Virus record (IMG/VR): IMGVR_UViG_3300009086_000937
Location: 1 to 23,315 of that record
Direction: 5' to 3' (one strand)
Source of the DNA: a virus
DNA: 23,315 bases
Program-made: the position numbers and the translations under genes
The notes under the pieces: generated by a model
Database searches by the model: none
What the model was told of the DNA's origin: nothing
The model's input: the letters and a program-made list of their open reading frames with translations, nothing else
In this document: one piece after another, positions 1-6,627 of the stretch
Numbering within the stretch: position 1 is the stretch's first letter
How the letters are laid out: each line of letters opens with the position of its first letter

Positions 1-473
1 ATTGTCTTATTGAAAACGTTAATCGTTTTGAAAATAATAACGTTGAAGTCTTCCCCTATGGATTAGGAGAAAAAGAGGGTGAGGTGGATATTTACTTCAC
101 CCCCAGCTGGACAGGACATTCTTCTCATTATAGAAACTTAGACATTTATGCTGGTGTTGGTAAGTACGAAAGAATCCTTAAATGTCAGGTTAGAGCGTTG
201 GACTCATTTGAGTTTGAGAACGTTGACTTCATCAAGATAGATGTTGAGGGTCTCGAACTTGAAGTACTCAGGGGTGCAATGGAAACAATAAAACGGTGGC
301 GTCCTGTCATCACTACGGAAATAAACGCCGATGATCCAGAATCAACCAAAAAATGTGTGGAGATAATCTCTCTATTGGAAGATCTGGATTACGAATATCA
401 ACGTACAATCGGTTCGGACTTCATATGGAGTCCAAAAGAATACGGATATACCTATGGAACTACAACCAATTAA
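1..473 (+). CDS. FkbM-family methyltransferase, C-terminal part (5' end outside window)
   Basis: The reading frame is open from base 3 to the TAA at 471-473, so the gene is cut by the window edge; the GTG at 84 is only an internal codon. The visible 156 residues are the second half of an FkbM-type SAM-dependent O-methyltransferase, a family that commonly methylates sugars in glycan clusters. The signature is VDFIKIDVEGLELEVLRGA, with the acidic residues and DVEG loop of the family, followed by a predicted strand and a C-terminal YEYQ segment. The same motif (VDFIKMDTEG) occurs in the full-length FkbM gene at 20199-20882, so the two are family members within one genome. The SAM-binding glycine motif lies upstream of the window. 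Its presence suggests that more glycan genes lie to the left. The family is clear; the substrate is unknown. Confidence 0.85.
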   Translation, partial: CLIENVNRFENNNVEVFPYGLGEKEGEVDIYFTPSWTGHSSHYRNLDIYAGVGKYERILKCQVRALDSFEFENVDFIKIDVEGLELEVLRGAMETIKRWRPVITTEINADDPESTKKCVEIISLLEDLDYEYQRTIGSDFIWSPKEYGYTYGTTTN

Positions 474-487
474 TAGAGGCAGAATAG

Positions 488-1450
488 ATGTTACTAGAGT
501 TTAGTAAAACGTACAAACCTTTCATGTATCCTTGGGCAGTTGAACTGACAAAGAAACACGAAGAGGTACACTGGGTAGAGGATGAAGCAGAACTCAGTGA
601 AGACGTTCAAGATTGGAAAACTAAATTGACAGAAGAAGAGAAAGAGTTTGTTACTCAGGTTCTTCGGTTATTTACCCAATCAGATGTACAGGTAGGAGAG
701 AATTATCATGAACTCTTGATACCTAAGTTTAAGAATAATGAAGTACGTAACATGTTATCTTCGTTTGCGAACCGTGAGGGTGTACACCAACGTGCATATG
801 CATTGTTGAATGATACACTGGGTCTTGCAGATGAGGAGTATCATGCGTTTCTTGAGTACAAAGAGATGGCGGATAAGATCGACTTCATGAAGGATGGAGA
901 CAGTAGTACTCAGACTGGACTGGCATTATCTCTTGCACAGTCAGTATTTAACGAGGGTATGTCATTGTTTGCATCGTTCGTAATGTTGTTGAACTTCCAA
1001 CGTTTCGGTAAGATGAAAGGTATGGGTACAATTGTTGAGTGGTCTATTCGCGATGAGACTATTCACGTGCAAGGTAATGCAAAACTATTCCGTGAGTTCT
1101 GTGACGAACATCCACGTATCGTAAATGACGAGTTAAAGTCTAAGATATATACTATGGCAAAACAAGCAGTAGATCTTGAGGATAAGTTCATTGCACTCGC
1201 ATTTAAGGGTAATGACGTTCAGGGTCTCACCAAAGAAGAAGTACGAAAGTACATTCGTCATATCGCTGACAGACGTTTACTTCAGCTGGGATTGAAACCT
1301 AAGTTCCGTCAGAAGGATAACCCATTACCTTGGTTGGATTGGGTGTTGAACGGTGCGTCACATGACAACTTCTTTGAGAAAAGGGTGACTGAATACTCGG
1401 TCAACGGAATGGAAGGCGACTGGGGTTGGAACGAGGTCGCTACCGCATGA
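488..1450 (+). CDS. nrdB: Class Ia ribonucleoside-diphosphate reductase beta subunit (NrdB)
   Basis: Small subunit of class Ia ribonucleotide reductase; it houses the diiron centre and tyrosyl radical used by NrdA to make dNDPs from NDPs in the cytoplasm. At 320 residues it is slightly short for the family. The metal ligands are all visible: Asp66 (FTQSDVQ), Glu97 and His100 (REGVHQRAY), Glu156 (SVFNEGMS), Glu190 and His193 (RDETIHVQG). Tyr104 sits seven residues after Glu97, exactly as the radical Tyr does in E. coli NrdB, so a canonical radical enzyme is expected. The C-terminal tail (GDWGWNEVATA) should dock onto NrdA, which is not in this window. The ATG at 488 follows an AGAGG-like ribosome site. 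The overall wording (IPKFKNNEVRNML, YKEMADK) recalls alphaproteobacterial NrdB rather than T4 NrdB; this comes from memory and needs a tree. Confidence 0.95.
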   Translation: MLLEFSKTYKPFMYPWAVELTKKHEEVHWVEDEAELSEDVQDWKTKLTEEEKEFVTQVLRLFTQSDVQVGENYHELLIPKFKNNEVRNMLSSFANREGVHQRAYALLNDTLGLADEEYHAFLEYKEMADKIDFMKDGDSSTQTGLALSLAQSVFNEGMSLFASFVMLLNFQRFGKMKGMGTIVEWSIRDETIHVQGNAKLFREFCDEHPRIVNDELKSKIYTMAKQAVDLEDKFIALAFKGNDVQGLTKEEVRKYIRHIADRRLLQLGLKPKFRQKDNPLPWLDWVLNGASHDNFFEKRVTEYSVNGMEGDWGWNEVATA

Positions 1451-1460
1451 GGATGTACAT

Positions 1461-1592
1461 ATGGAATACGAATACGAAATGGTGTGTGGGGTCTGTGATG
1501 CCTCCACCACACTAATAGTTAAAAACTCCGAAGAGAAGCCTACCCACTGTCCTATGTGTGGTACACCTTCTCAGGAGGAGTGGGAAGATTAA
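1461..1592 (+). CDS. Small zinc-ribbon protein (43 aa)
   Basis: A 43-residue protein starting at ATG 1461, ten bases after the nrdB stop, with a TGAGGA ribosome site. It reads MEYEYEMVCGVCDAS and later THCPMCGTPSQEEWED. The two CxxC knuckles (CGVC, CPMCG) separated by about 20 residues form a four-cysteine zinc ribbon, and the rest is acidic. Tiny zinc ribbons of this type are common in phage genomes; the role is unknown, though binding to nucleic acid or a partner protein is usual for the fold. Its stop (1590-1592) overlaps the next reading frame. The cysteine spacing makes a chance reading frame unlikely. Confidence 0.75.
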   Translation: MEYEYEMVCGVCDASTTLIVKNSEEKPTHCPMCGTPSQEEWED

Positions 1593-2007
1593 TTGGTTAT
1601 TTGAAAACCTGCCCTTTGAACCCGATGAAGACTTTCTAAAAGACTTTGTCGGGTTTGTCTATTGTATCACTGATCCTGATGGTAAGAAATATATCGGGAA
1701 GAAGTTCTTCTGGTCTACTCGCAGATTACCCCCTCTCAAAGGAACCAAACGGAAACGTAAGGTTACCAAACAGTCTGACTGGCGTGAGTACTATGGTAGT
1801 AATGATGCATTGAAGACACTAGTAGAACATCATGGTGGCGACAAATATCATCGAGAGATCCTACGTCTGTGTAAGACGAAGGGAGATTGTTCTTATTACG
1901 AAGCAAAGATTCAGTTCGAGAAAGATGTCTTGTTGAGTGATGATTATTACAATTCCTTTATAGGATGTAAAATCCATGCAAAACATCTAGGAGAACCTGA
2001 TGGCTAA
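1558..2007 (+). CDS. GIY-YIG nuclease-like protein
   Basis: Probable single-domain nuclease of the GIY-YIG fold. In the 149-residue reading from GTG 1558 the motif pieces appear in order: GFVY (32-35) and KYIGKK (44-49) for the two name-giving strands, DWREYYGS (74-81) with the family's basic residue, Glu115 in YYEAKIQ for the metal-binding Glu, and Asn132 in YYNSFIG for the conserved late Asn. Such proteins are frequent in T4-like marine phages as free-standing nucleases. The start is uncertain. GTG 1558 lies inside the zinc-ribbon gene with no ribosome site. The strong AGGAGGAG at 1573-1580 instead points to ATT 1588, which overlaps the zinc-ribbon stop and would begin the protein at INWLFENLPF, close to where I expect homologues to begin. 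The end overlaps the carbamoyltransferase start by 8 bases. Confidence 0.75.
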   Translation: MVHLLRRSGKINWLFENLPFEPDEDFLKDFVGFVYCITDPDGKKYIGKKFFWSTRRLPPLKGTKRKRKVTKQSDWREYYGSNDALKTLVEHHGGDKYHREILRLCKTKGDCSYYEAKIQFEKDVLLSDDYYNSFIGCKIHAKHLGEPDG

Positions 2008-3787
2008 CTTGGCCGCTGCTTATTGGGGTCACGATTCCTCAATATGTTTGTACAACGACCAGACAAGAACGTTTCACATAATAGAGATTGAGAAGTTAAC
2101 AGGAATAAAACACTATAGGGGACATGCAAGAAAAGAAGAACAGAGAGAGATACTAGAGACCGTTTTAGAGATCTCTGAAAAGACTTTGGGTATGAAGAAC
2201 GACTATGATGCATTCATAATCGGTTCATTCGCTGGACATGAAGATTATTGTAGGGATGACAATCTTTCACTTGACCCTGAAATCGTCCAAAGTATCTTCA
2301 ACGTACGTAACATCGAGATGCACAAACGTCACCATCGCGCTCATGCGTGGGGTGCATATGCACAGTCCCCTTGGGTAGGAAAGTCCTGTACTGCGTTAAC
2401 CTTTGATGCAGGTGGAGATGATGGTCACACCCATATGTGGGATTGTCAACCTTGGGTTCTCACGCCCATGAAATGCGGTAACTACGATAGGGACGAAGCA
2501 CCCCAACCGTGGCCATATTACTTTGGTCGCAACTATAACTTAGCCGCTGGACTAGGTTGTCAAAACATGGTCAGTAAGACCGATTCAACTCTAGACATGG
2601 CAGGTAAAGTCATGGGAATGTCTGCGTATGGAAATCGTGATAGTTACCATGCATTCCTAGGTAGAGGTTTGATTAATGAAGATGAAGAAACAACCAACAT
2701 GGTCAACCCAGCATGGATCTGGTATCGAAGTGTGTACAGTTTATCATCATCTAATATGGCGTCAGACGGTGTCATGCGTACCGGTAAGGAAAATGTAAAC
2801 GGCAAAGAATGGATAGCTGAGAATCAGAATGAAACCCCAGAAGAGGTTAATCATTATAACTTGTTTGTCAGTCCTTTTCAGTCCACATGGGAAGAAGAGT
2901 GTGACATTGCTGCGGGTATTCAACACCAACACGAAGAGAACGTTCTACAATATTTACAAGAACCAGAGGTGTGGGATAAGATCTGTCGTAATGGCAAACG
3001 TCTGGTTCTTTCTGGCGGTTGTGCCTTAAACATCCTTACCAATACTCGTATACAGGAAGAGTTGGGTCTGGAGGTATTCGTACCACCAGATGTCACCGAC
3101 AGTGGACTGCCCTTTGGTATGATATGTACATATATGTCAATACATAACAGGCAAGATTTCATTGGTGCAGACATACGTTATGCAGGTCTACCGATATCAG
3201 ACATGCATGAAATGTTTAGTTATCGAAACAAGTTTAGTTCTGCAATCATATCAATAGACCAGTTAGTAGGTCTTTTAAAAGAGGACAAGATCCTTGGTCT
3301 GGTGCAGGGTAATGCAGAGGTTGGCCCTCGTGCGTTAGGTAATCGATCAATCATCTGTGACCCCAAGGGTGCGGATAAGAAGGATAAGGTCAACCTAGTC
3401 AAACGTAGAGAGTCCTACAGACCGTTTGCGCCTATGGTACGACAGGAAGACGCACATATATACTTTGATGCAGGGTCATATGATAACCTAGAGTACATGA
3501 ACTTCAGTGTTAAAGTGCGTGAAGAGTATAAAGAACAACTTGCAGCTGTAACACATGTAGATGGTTCGGCAAGGGTGCAGTCAGTTACCAGAAAGTCAAA
3601 TGCGTTCCTCTACGACCTTCTAGGCGCCTCTGGCGGGGTATTACTCAACACATCCTTCAATGTTAAGGGTAAACCAATACTAAATACATTGAAGGAAGCA
3701 TTTCAAGTACTAGAAGAAACTGCGTTAGATGGATTAGTTGTATATAACAACGGAAAACTTTGTTACTTCAGTACAGAAGTTTTATAA
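2000..3787 (+). CDS. Carbamoyltransferase, NodU/CmcH/TobZ family
   Basis: A 595-residue enzyme expected to transfer a carbamoyl group from carbamoyl phosphate, through carbamoyl-adenylate, to a hydroxyl of a sugar, nucleoside or antibiotic-like acceptor. The N-terminal Kae1-like domain shows AYWGHDSS (7-14), the metal-binding HHRAHAWGAY (111-120), DAGGDD (136-141) and SGGCALN (338-344). The C-terminal YrdC-like part carries GNAEVGPRALGNRS (437-450) and RRESYRPFAP (469-478), both hallmarks of the family. Length is normal and all motifs are intact, so it should be active. ATG 2000 overlaps the preceding gene by 8 bases after AGGAGAACC. Members of this family occur in T4-like marine phages, but their acceptor is not established. 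DNA bases, nucleotides or the glycans made by the island downstream are all possible here. Confidence 0.92.
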   Translation: MANLAAAYWGHDSSICLYNDQTRTFHIIEIEKLTGIKHYRGHARKEEQREILETVLEISEKTLGMKNDYDAFIIGSFAGHEDYCRDDNLSLDPEIVQSIFNVRNIEMHKRHHRAHAWGAYAQSPWVGKSCTALTFDAGGDDGHTHMWDCQPWVLTPMKCGNYDRDEAPQPWPYYFGRNYNLAAGLGCQNMVSKTDSTLDMAGKVMGMSAYGNRDSYHAFLGRGLINEDEETTNMVNPAWIWYRSVYSLSSSNMASDGVMRTGKENVNGKEWIAENQNETPEEVNHYNLFVSPFQSTWEEECDIAAGIQHQHEENVLQYLQEPEVWDKICRNGKRLVLSGGCALNILTNTRIQEELGLEVFVPPDVTDSGLPFGMICTYMSIHNRQDFIGADIRYAGLPISDMHEMFSYRNKFSSAIISIDQLVGLLKEDKILGLVQGNAEVGPRALGNRSIICDPKGADKKDKVNLVKRRESYRPFAPMVRQEDAHIYFDAGSYDNLEYMNFSVKVREEYKEQLAAVTHVDGSARVQSVTRKSNAFLYDLLGASGGVLLNTSFNVKGKPILNTLKEAFQVLEETALDGLVVYNNGKLCYFSTEVL

Positions 3788-3790
3788 ATA
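3783..3790 (+). promoter_or_regulatory. T4-type late promoter (TATAAATA)
   Basis: An exact TATAAATA octamer, the consensus recognised by the T4 late sigma factor gp55, overlaps the stop codon of the carbamoyltransferase. Transcription would begin near 3796-3798, about 20 bases before GTG 3818. It fits the next gene being a late, capsid-associated product. I found no other exact copy near a gene start in this window. Confidence 0.7.
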
Positions 3791-3817
3791 ATATCATACT
3801 ACAATAAGGGTGTATCA

Positions 3818-4492
3818 GTGTTAACTTTCAATCAGTTCCTCCAAGAGGGTGTCAACGACCCCGCAATATTCAAAGCAATCTTTCTCGCGGGTGGGCCAGG
3901 ATCCGGTAAGTCGTTCATTGTCGGTAAGACAGGATTACAAGCTTTAGGTTATAAAGTTGTTAACTCTGATGATGCATTCGAAAATGCCATGAAGAAAGCT
4001 GGTATGGAAATGAATCCAGACAACATCTTCTCACCGAAGGGACAAGAACTTCGCGGTAAGGCAAAGAGACTCACTGGTACGAAAGAAGCCATATATCTAA
4101 AAGGTCGACTCGGTCTTGTGGTAGATGGTACTGGTAAGGATCCAGACAAGATTGCAGAACAGGCAAAGAAAGTGAAAGCACTGGGTTACGATGTCGCAAT
4201 GATTTTCGTAAACACCGATCTTGACACTGCAATCAAACGTGACGCAATGCGAGCACGTACTCTGGGTGCGCCAGGTGTAACCGAGTATTGGAAAGCAGTA
4301 CAACGTAACATTGGTAAGTTCCAACGTATGTTCGGTAAACCTAACTTCTTAGTTGTCGATAACTCTGAGGGTAAGAACTACCAGAAAGAGACACTGACTG
4401 CGTATCGTGACGCGACTAAGTTCACTAACAAACCGGTCGGTAAGAAAGCGAAGAAGTGGATAGAACAACAGAAGAAACGCAAGACAAGATAA
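3818..4492 (+). CDS. Zeta-toxin-like P-loop kinase with a capsid-targeting N terminus
   Basis: A 224-residue P-loop protein. Walker A is GGPGSGKS (25-32), preceded by the hydrophobic strand AIFLA. Later come VVNSDDAFE and LVVDGTGKD, in the places where zeta-toxin and polynucleotide-kinase-like enzymes hold their substrate-binding and Walker-B-like acidic residues. The C terminus is lysine-rich (KKAKKWIEQQKKRKTR). The N terminus, MLTFNQFLQEG, resembles the capsid-targeting sequence of T4 internal proteins (MKTYQEFIAE), and FLQE/G fits the T4 prohead protease rule (L or I, x, E, cut before a small residue). Together with the late promoter just upstream, this suggests a kinase packed into the head and perhaps injected with the DNA. 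GTG is the start because it begins exactly at that motif; the ribosome site is weak. The substrate cannot be told from sequence. Confidence 0.8.
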   Translation: MLTFNQFLQEGVNDPAIFKAIFLAGGPGSGKSFIVGKTGLQALGYKVVNSDDAFENAMKKAGMEMNPDNIFSPKGQELRGKAKRLTGTKEAIYLKGRLGLVVDGTGKDPDKIAEQAKKVKALGYDVAMIFVNTDLDTAIKRDAMRARTLGAPGVTEYWKAVQRNIGKFQRMFGKPNFLVVDNSEGKNYQKETLTAYRDATKFTNKPVGKKAKKWIEQQKKRKTR

Positions 4493-4495
4493 TGC

Positions 4496-4524
4496 TTGAC
4501 AAGGCAACTATATAACTGTATAAT
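4496..4524 (+). promoter_or_regulatory. Sigma70-type promoter
   Basis: TTGACA (4496-4501), a 17-base spacer and TATAAT (4519-4524): a perfect match to the bacterial housekeeping consensus. It begins four bases after the kinase stop and fires toward ATG 4557, giving a leader of about 25 bases. A host-polymerase early promoter for the housekeeping block is the likely role. Confidence 0.85.
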
Positions 4525-4556
4525 GAGCTTCAACACCTTTTAGGATTAATAAGATT

Positions 4557-4994
4557 ATGGCAATAACAGCTATCAAGTACCAAGTGTACGAAACGTTAGA
4601 TAAAGTAACTAAAGCTAAAAGTAGAAAAGATAAAGTATCTATACTACAAAAAGAACAGAGTAATGCGTTAAGAGACGTATTACGAGGTACCTTTGACAAT
4701 GTCATTCAGTGGAACCTACCCACTGGAGCGGTACCGTATAATCCCTCGTCCGAGGAATCTCCTCCTACAACCCTATTAAGAGAACACATGAAGTTCAAAT
4801 ACTTCGTGAAAGGGCTTATGGAGTCCGAGAGATTATCGTCAGTCAAAAGAGAAAAATTGTTCCTTGATATGGTTGAGACAGTACATCCTCGCGATGCAGA
4901 ATTGATCGTCACTATGATTAACAAGCAACCGCCTATGAAAGGCATCACTAAAAAACTGGTAACGGAGGCATTTCCAGATCTACTTCATGAATAA
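4557..4994 (+). CDS. Conserved T4-like phage protein, DUF6433-like
   Basis: A 145-residue soluble protein. I recognise the pattern of a family common in T4-like marine phages (DUF6433, from memory): an N-terminal helix, SILQKEQSNALRDVLRGTFD, a proline-rich central stretch (GAVPYNPSSEESPP), then FKYFVKGL, VETVHPRDAELI and the C-terminal GITKKLVTEAFPDLL. The function of the family is unknown to me. It has no signal peptide, membrane segment or enzymatic motif. It is the first gene behind the strong promoter at 4496-4524, so early expression is likely, and an AGGA ribosome site lies in the leader. The start is supported by its position after the promoter. Confidence 0.75.
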   Translation: MAITAIKYQVYETLDKVTKAKSRKDKVSILQKEQSNALRDVLRGTFDNVIQWNLPTGAVPYNPSSEESPPTTLLREHMKFKYFVKGLMESERLSSVKREKLFLDMVETVHPRDAELIVTMINKQPPMKGITKKLVTEAFPDLLHE

Positions 4995-5025
4995 CATCCC
5001 CCATTAATTCAAGTAAGGAGAGAGT

Positions 5026-5199
5026 ATGGTTGGAAACACTAATCAACTAGAAAGACTTAGGAAAGACTCGCGAGAGTTGGGACATTACATTCATAAACTA
5101 CAAAAGAAGGGCAAAGCAGACATTGCGTATAAAGTCGCTAAACGTCAAACGTTTTTAGAGACTGCAATCAATCAGGCTGAACTTCGACTAAGGGGGTGA
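5026..5199 (+). CDS. Small charged protein (57 aa), T4-like phage type
   Basis: A 57-residue protein beginning MVGNTNQLERLRKDSREL behind a strong AAGGAGAGA ribosome site. It is almost entirely helical by composition, with regularly spaced leucines and many Lys and Arg residues (YIHKLQKKGKADIAYKVAKR). A small helical or coiled-coil protein of this type sits near phoH in T4-like marine phages as I remember them. No known motif is present, so the function is unknown. The ribosome site, the helical periodicity and the tight fit between neighbours support it as a gene. It ends at TGA 5197-5199, directly before a pair of hairpins. Confidence 0.7.
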   Translation: MVGNTNQLERLRKDSRELGHYIHKLQKKGKADIAYKVAKRQTFLETAINQAELRLRG

Positions 5200-5200
5200 T

Positions 5201-5211
5201 CCAGTATCTGG
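5201..5211 (+). other. Short inverted repeat (CCAG-TAT-CTGG)
   Basis: A perfect four-base stem with a three-base loop, starting two bases after the preceding stop codon. It is weak alone but lies directly before the stronger hairpin at 5215-5234, so the two may form one structured element in the mRNA. Confidence 0.4.
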
Positions 5212-5214
5212 AAC

Positions 5215-5234
5215 GGGCTCCTTAATTGGGGCCC
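5215..5234 (+). terminator. Possible terminator or processing hairpin
   Basis: GGGCTCC, loop TTAATT, GGGGCCC: a seven-base-pair stem, six of them G-C plus one G-U pair. It is followed by ATTTCATCTT, which is only moderately U-rich, so termination may be partial. It sits in the 61-base gap between 5199 and 5261, the longest gap in this block. Confidence 0.5.
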
Positions 5235-5260
5235 ATTTCATCTTACTGGACAACATTATT

Positions 5261-5500
5261 ATGCCAACGTACGACATGCAAAATATCAAGACTGGGGAAG
5301 TCACGGAAATGATTATCTCCATATCAAAAATGACCGAGATGGTCGAGTCCGGAGAATGGGCTAATCAAATCAATTCCGCACCGAAAATGGTTACTGGAGT
5401 AGGATCTGTACTCAGTAAGACCAGCGGTGATTGGAAGGACAAACTCAAACAAATCAAATCGAACCAATCTAGGTACGTCAAAAACAGTATCCATGACTAA
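5261..5500 (+). CDS. FmdB-like small protein lacking the zinc cysteines
   Basis: A 79-residue protein that starts MPTYDMQNIKTGEVTEM. The opening MPTYD matches the start of FmdB/CxxC-type regulatory proteins, but here the CxxC knuckles are replaced (MQNIKTGE) and no cysteine remains. Zinc binding must have been lost. The rest (VESGEWANQINSAPKMVTGVGS and DWKDKLKQIKSN) follows the pattern of a small protein that lies upstream of phoH in T4-like marine phages. The function is unknown. There is no good ribosome site; translation begins 27 bases after the hairpin at 5215-5234. Its stop overlaps the start of the next gene by 8 bases (ATGACTAA), a typical coupled arrangement. Confidence 0.7.
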   Translation: MPTYDMQNIKTGEVTEMIISISKMTEMVESGEWANQINSAPKMVTGVGSVLSKTSGDWKDKLKQIKSNQSRYVKNSIHD

Positions 5501-5672
5501 ATGGTGGAGAATCTGGGCCAAGTCTCTAGGGGAGAAGGTCGGAGCCACCGATAAACAGGCAGACAGTGTTGCCGTAATACGAACGGTATGGTGGTTGACT
5601 CACATGGCAACATGTTTGTTCATCATACTAAACGCAATCGCAAACCACGGATGGGGACTCATCGGACTTTGA
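5493..5672 (+). CDS. Small membrane protein (59 aa)
   Basis: A 59-residue protein from ATG 5493: MTKWWRIWAKSLG, an acidic middle, then a single hydrophobic segment from about residue 31 to the end (RTVWWLTHMATCLFIILNA and a Gly-Leu-rich tail). One transmembrane helix with a cytoplasmic amphipathic N terminus rich in Trp and Arg is predicted. The longer frame from 5427 would begin inside the upstream gene, and its extra residues look like shadow sequence (MIGRTNSNKSN), so I reject it. Small one-helix proteins of this form, with RTVWW followed by CLFII, occur just before phoH in T4-like marine phages as far as I recall. Function unknown. Its last 85 bases overlap the annotated start of PhoH. 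Confidence 0.7.
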   Translation: MTKWWRIWAKSLGEKVGATDKQADSVAVIRTVWWLTHMATCLFIILNAIANHGWGLIGL

Positions 5673-6361
5673 AAAGACAACATTCTGAATCCATGAACAT
5701 ACGCATGGATCATTTACGTACTATTGAACCAGTAACAATCAGACAACAAGAGGCATTTGATGCATACAAATCAGGTAATAATCTTGCGTTAGTCGGTACT
5801 GCGGGTACAGGTAAAACATTCCTTGCAATGTACTTTGCACTGGTTGAGATCCTTGATAAGGGTACTCCATACCAATCGTTACACATAATCCGGTCAGCAG
5901 TACCTACCCGAGAGGTGGGGTTCTTGCCTGGCACAATCGAAGAGAAACTACAGGCGTTTACAGGCCCTTACCGTGCAGTGGCTGCGGATCTTTTTGAGGA
6001 TGATCGTGCATATGAGAAGTTAGTTCATAATAAATACATAGAGTTTGAATCGACATCTTATATAAGAGGTATCACATTTGACGACACCATTGTGTTGGTC
6101 GATGAGATGCAAAACTTAAACTTTCATGAACTAGATTCTGTGATTACACGTATAGGAAACAACTGCAAAGTTATCTTTTGTGGTGACGGTAAACAGTCAG
6201 ACTTCAAGACAGATAAAGACAAGAAGGGTATCAGTACGTTCCTAGAGATACTGGAACAAATGAAACACTTCGAAACGGTCAACTTCTGTTGGGAAGATAT
6301 AGTCCGTAGTGGTCTAGTAAGAGACTATATAATGACAAAGGAACACATGGGAATCGCATGA
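5588..6361 (+). CDS. phoH: PhoH-like ATPase
   Basis: P-loop ATPase of the PhoH family, fused to a lysine- and arginine-rich N terminus. Walker A is GTAGTGKT (70-77 in this reading), Walker B is VLVDEMQN (169-176), and RSAVPTREVGFLPG between them is the PhoH-specific stretch. CGDGKQSDF follows, equivalent to the sensor region. The family is related to helicase superfamily 1 ATPases and widespread in marine phages; the biological role remains unsettled (RNA metabolism and phosphate stress have both been suggested). The start is uncertain: ATG 5588 overlaps the membrane-protein gene by 85 bases, ATG 5612 (MFVHHTKRNRKPRMG) by 61, and ATG 5693 would remove the overlap, but none has a clear ribosome site. 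The core from residue 40 is certain. Confidence 0.92.
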   Translation: MVVDSHGNMFVHHTKRNRKPRMGTHRTLKRQHSESMNIRMDHLRTIEPVTIRQQEAFDAYKSGNNLALVGTAGTGKTFLAMYFALVEILDKGTPYQSLHIIRSAVPTREVGFLPGTIEEKLQAFTGPYRAVAADLFEDDRAYEKLVHNKYIEFESTSYIRGITFDDTIVLVDEMQNLNFHELDSVITRIGNNCKVIFCGDGKQSDFKTDKDKKGISTFLEILEQMKHFETVNFCWEDIVRSGLVRDYIMTKEHMGIA

Positions 6362-6382
6362 ACCAATTAAAGGAGAAACGCA

Positions 6383-6625
6383 ATGTCCGATATATTTGAC
6401 TTCGGATTTACTGCGGTAACGGAGGACGAACTAGAAGTCGTCACCACCGAACGCGAGGCTGTGTCTGATACACAAGACCGTTTGGACAAGTTGTTCAATG
6501 CAGTGACCCCACTGTTAAACAACCTCAAGAAGAACCCAGAGAAAGATTATATCCTCTGGCCAAACCGACTGGCGAAAGTAGAACAGTTTGAAGATCTATT
6601 ACAATCAATTTACCAAGGAGATTAG
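6383..6625 (+). CDS. Conserved small acidic protein (80 aa)
   Basis: An 80-residue acidic protein with an excellent AAGGAGAAA ribosome site. It begins MSDIFDFGFTAVTEDELEVV, continues with a predicted coiled-coil helix (DTQDRLDKLFNAVTPLLNNL) and ends with PEKDYILWPNRLAKVEQFED. I recognise the IFDFGFTAV opening and the YILWPNR motif from a protein conserved in T4-like phages, often described only as hypothetical. No catalytic residues are visible. It lies between phoH and the lysozyme gene with spacings of 21 and 2 bases, so it is probably co-transcribed with both. The function is unknown, and the identification as a real conserved gene is firm. Confidence 0.8.
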   Translation: MSDIFDFGFTAVTEDELEVVTTEREAVSDTQDRLDKLFNAVTPLLNNLKKNPEKDYILWPNRLAKVEQFEDLLQSIYQGD

Positions 6626-6627
6626 AA

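Noticed and set aside
5427-5492. N-terminal extension of the small membrane protein
   Set aside because: The extra 22 residues overlap the FmdB-like gene and look like shadow sequence; ATG 5493 gives a normal coupled start.
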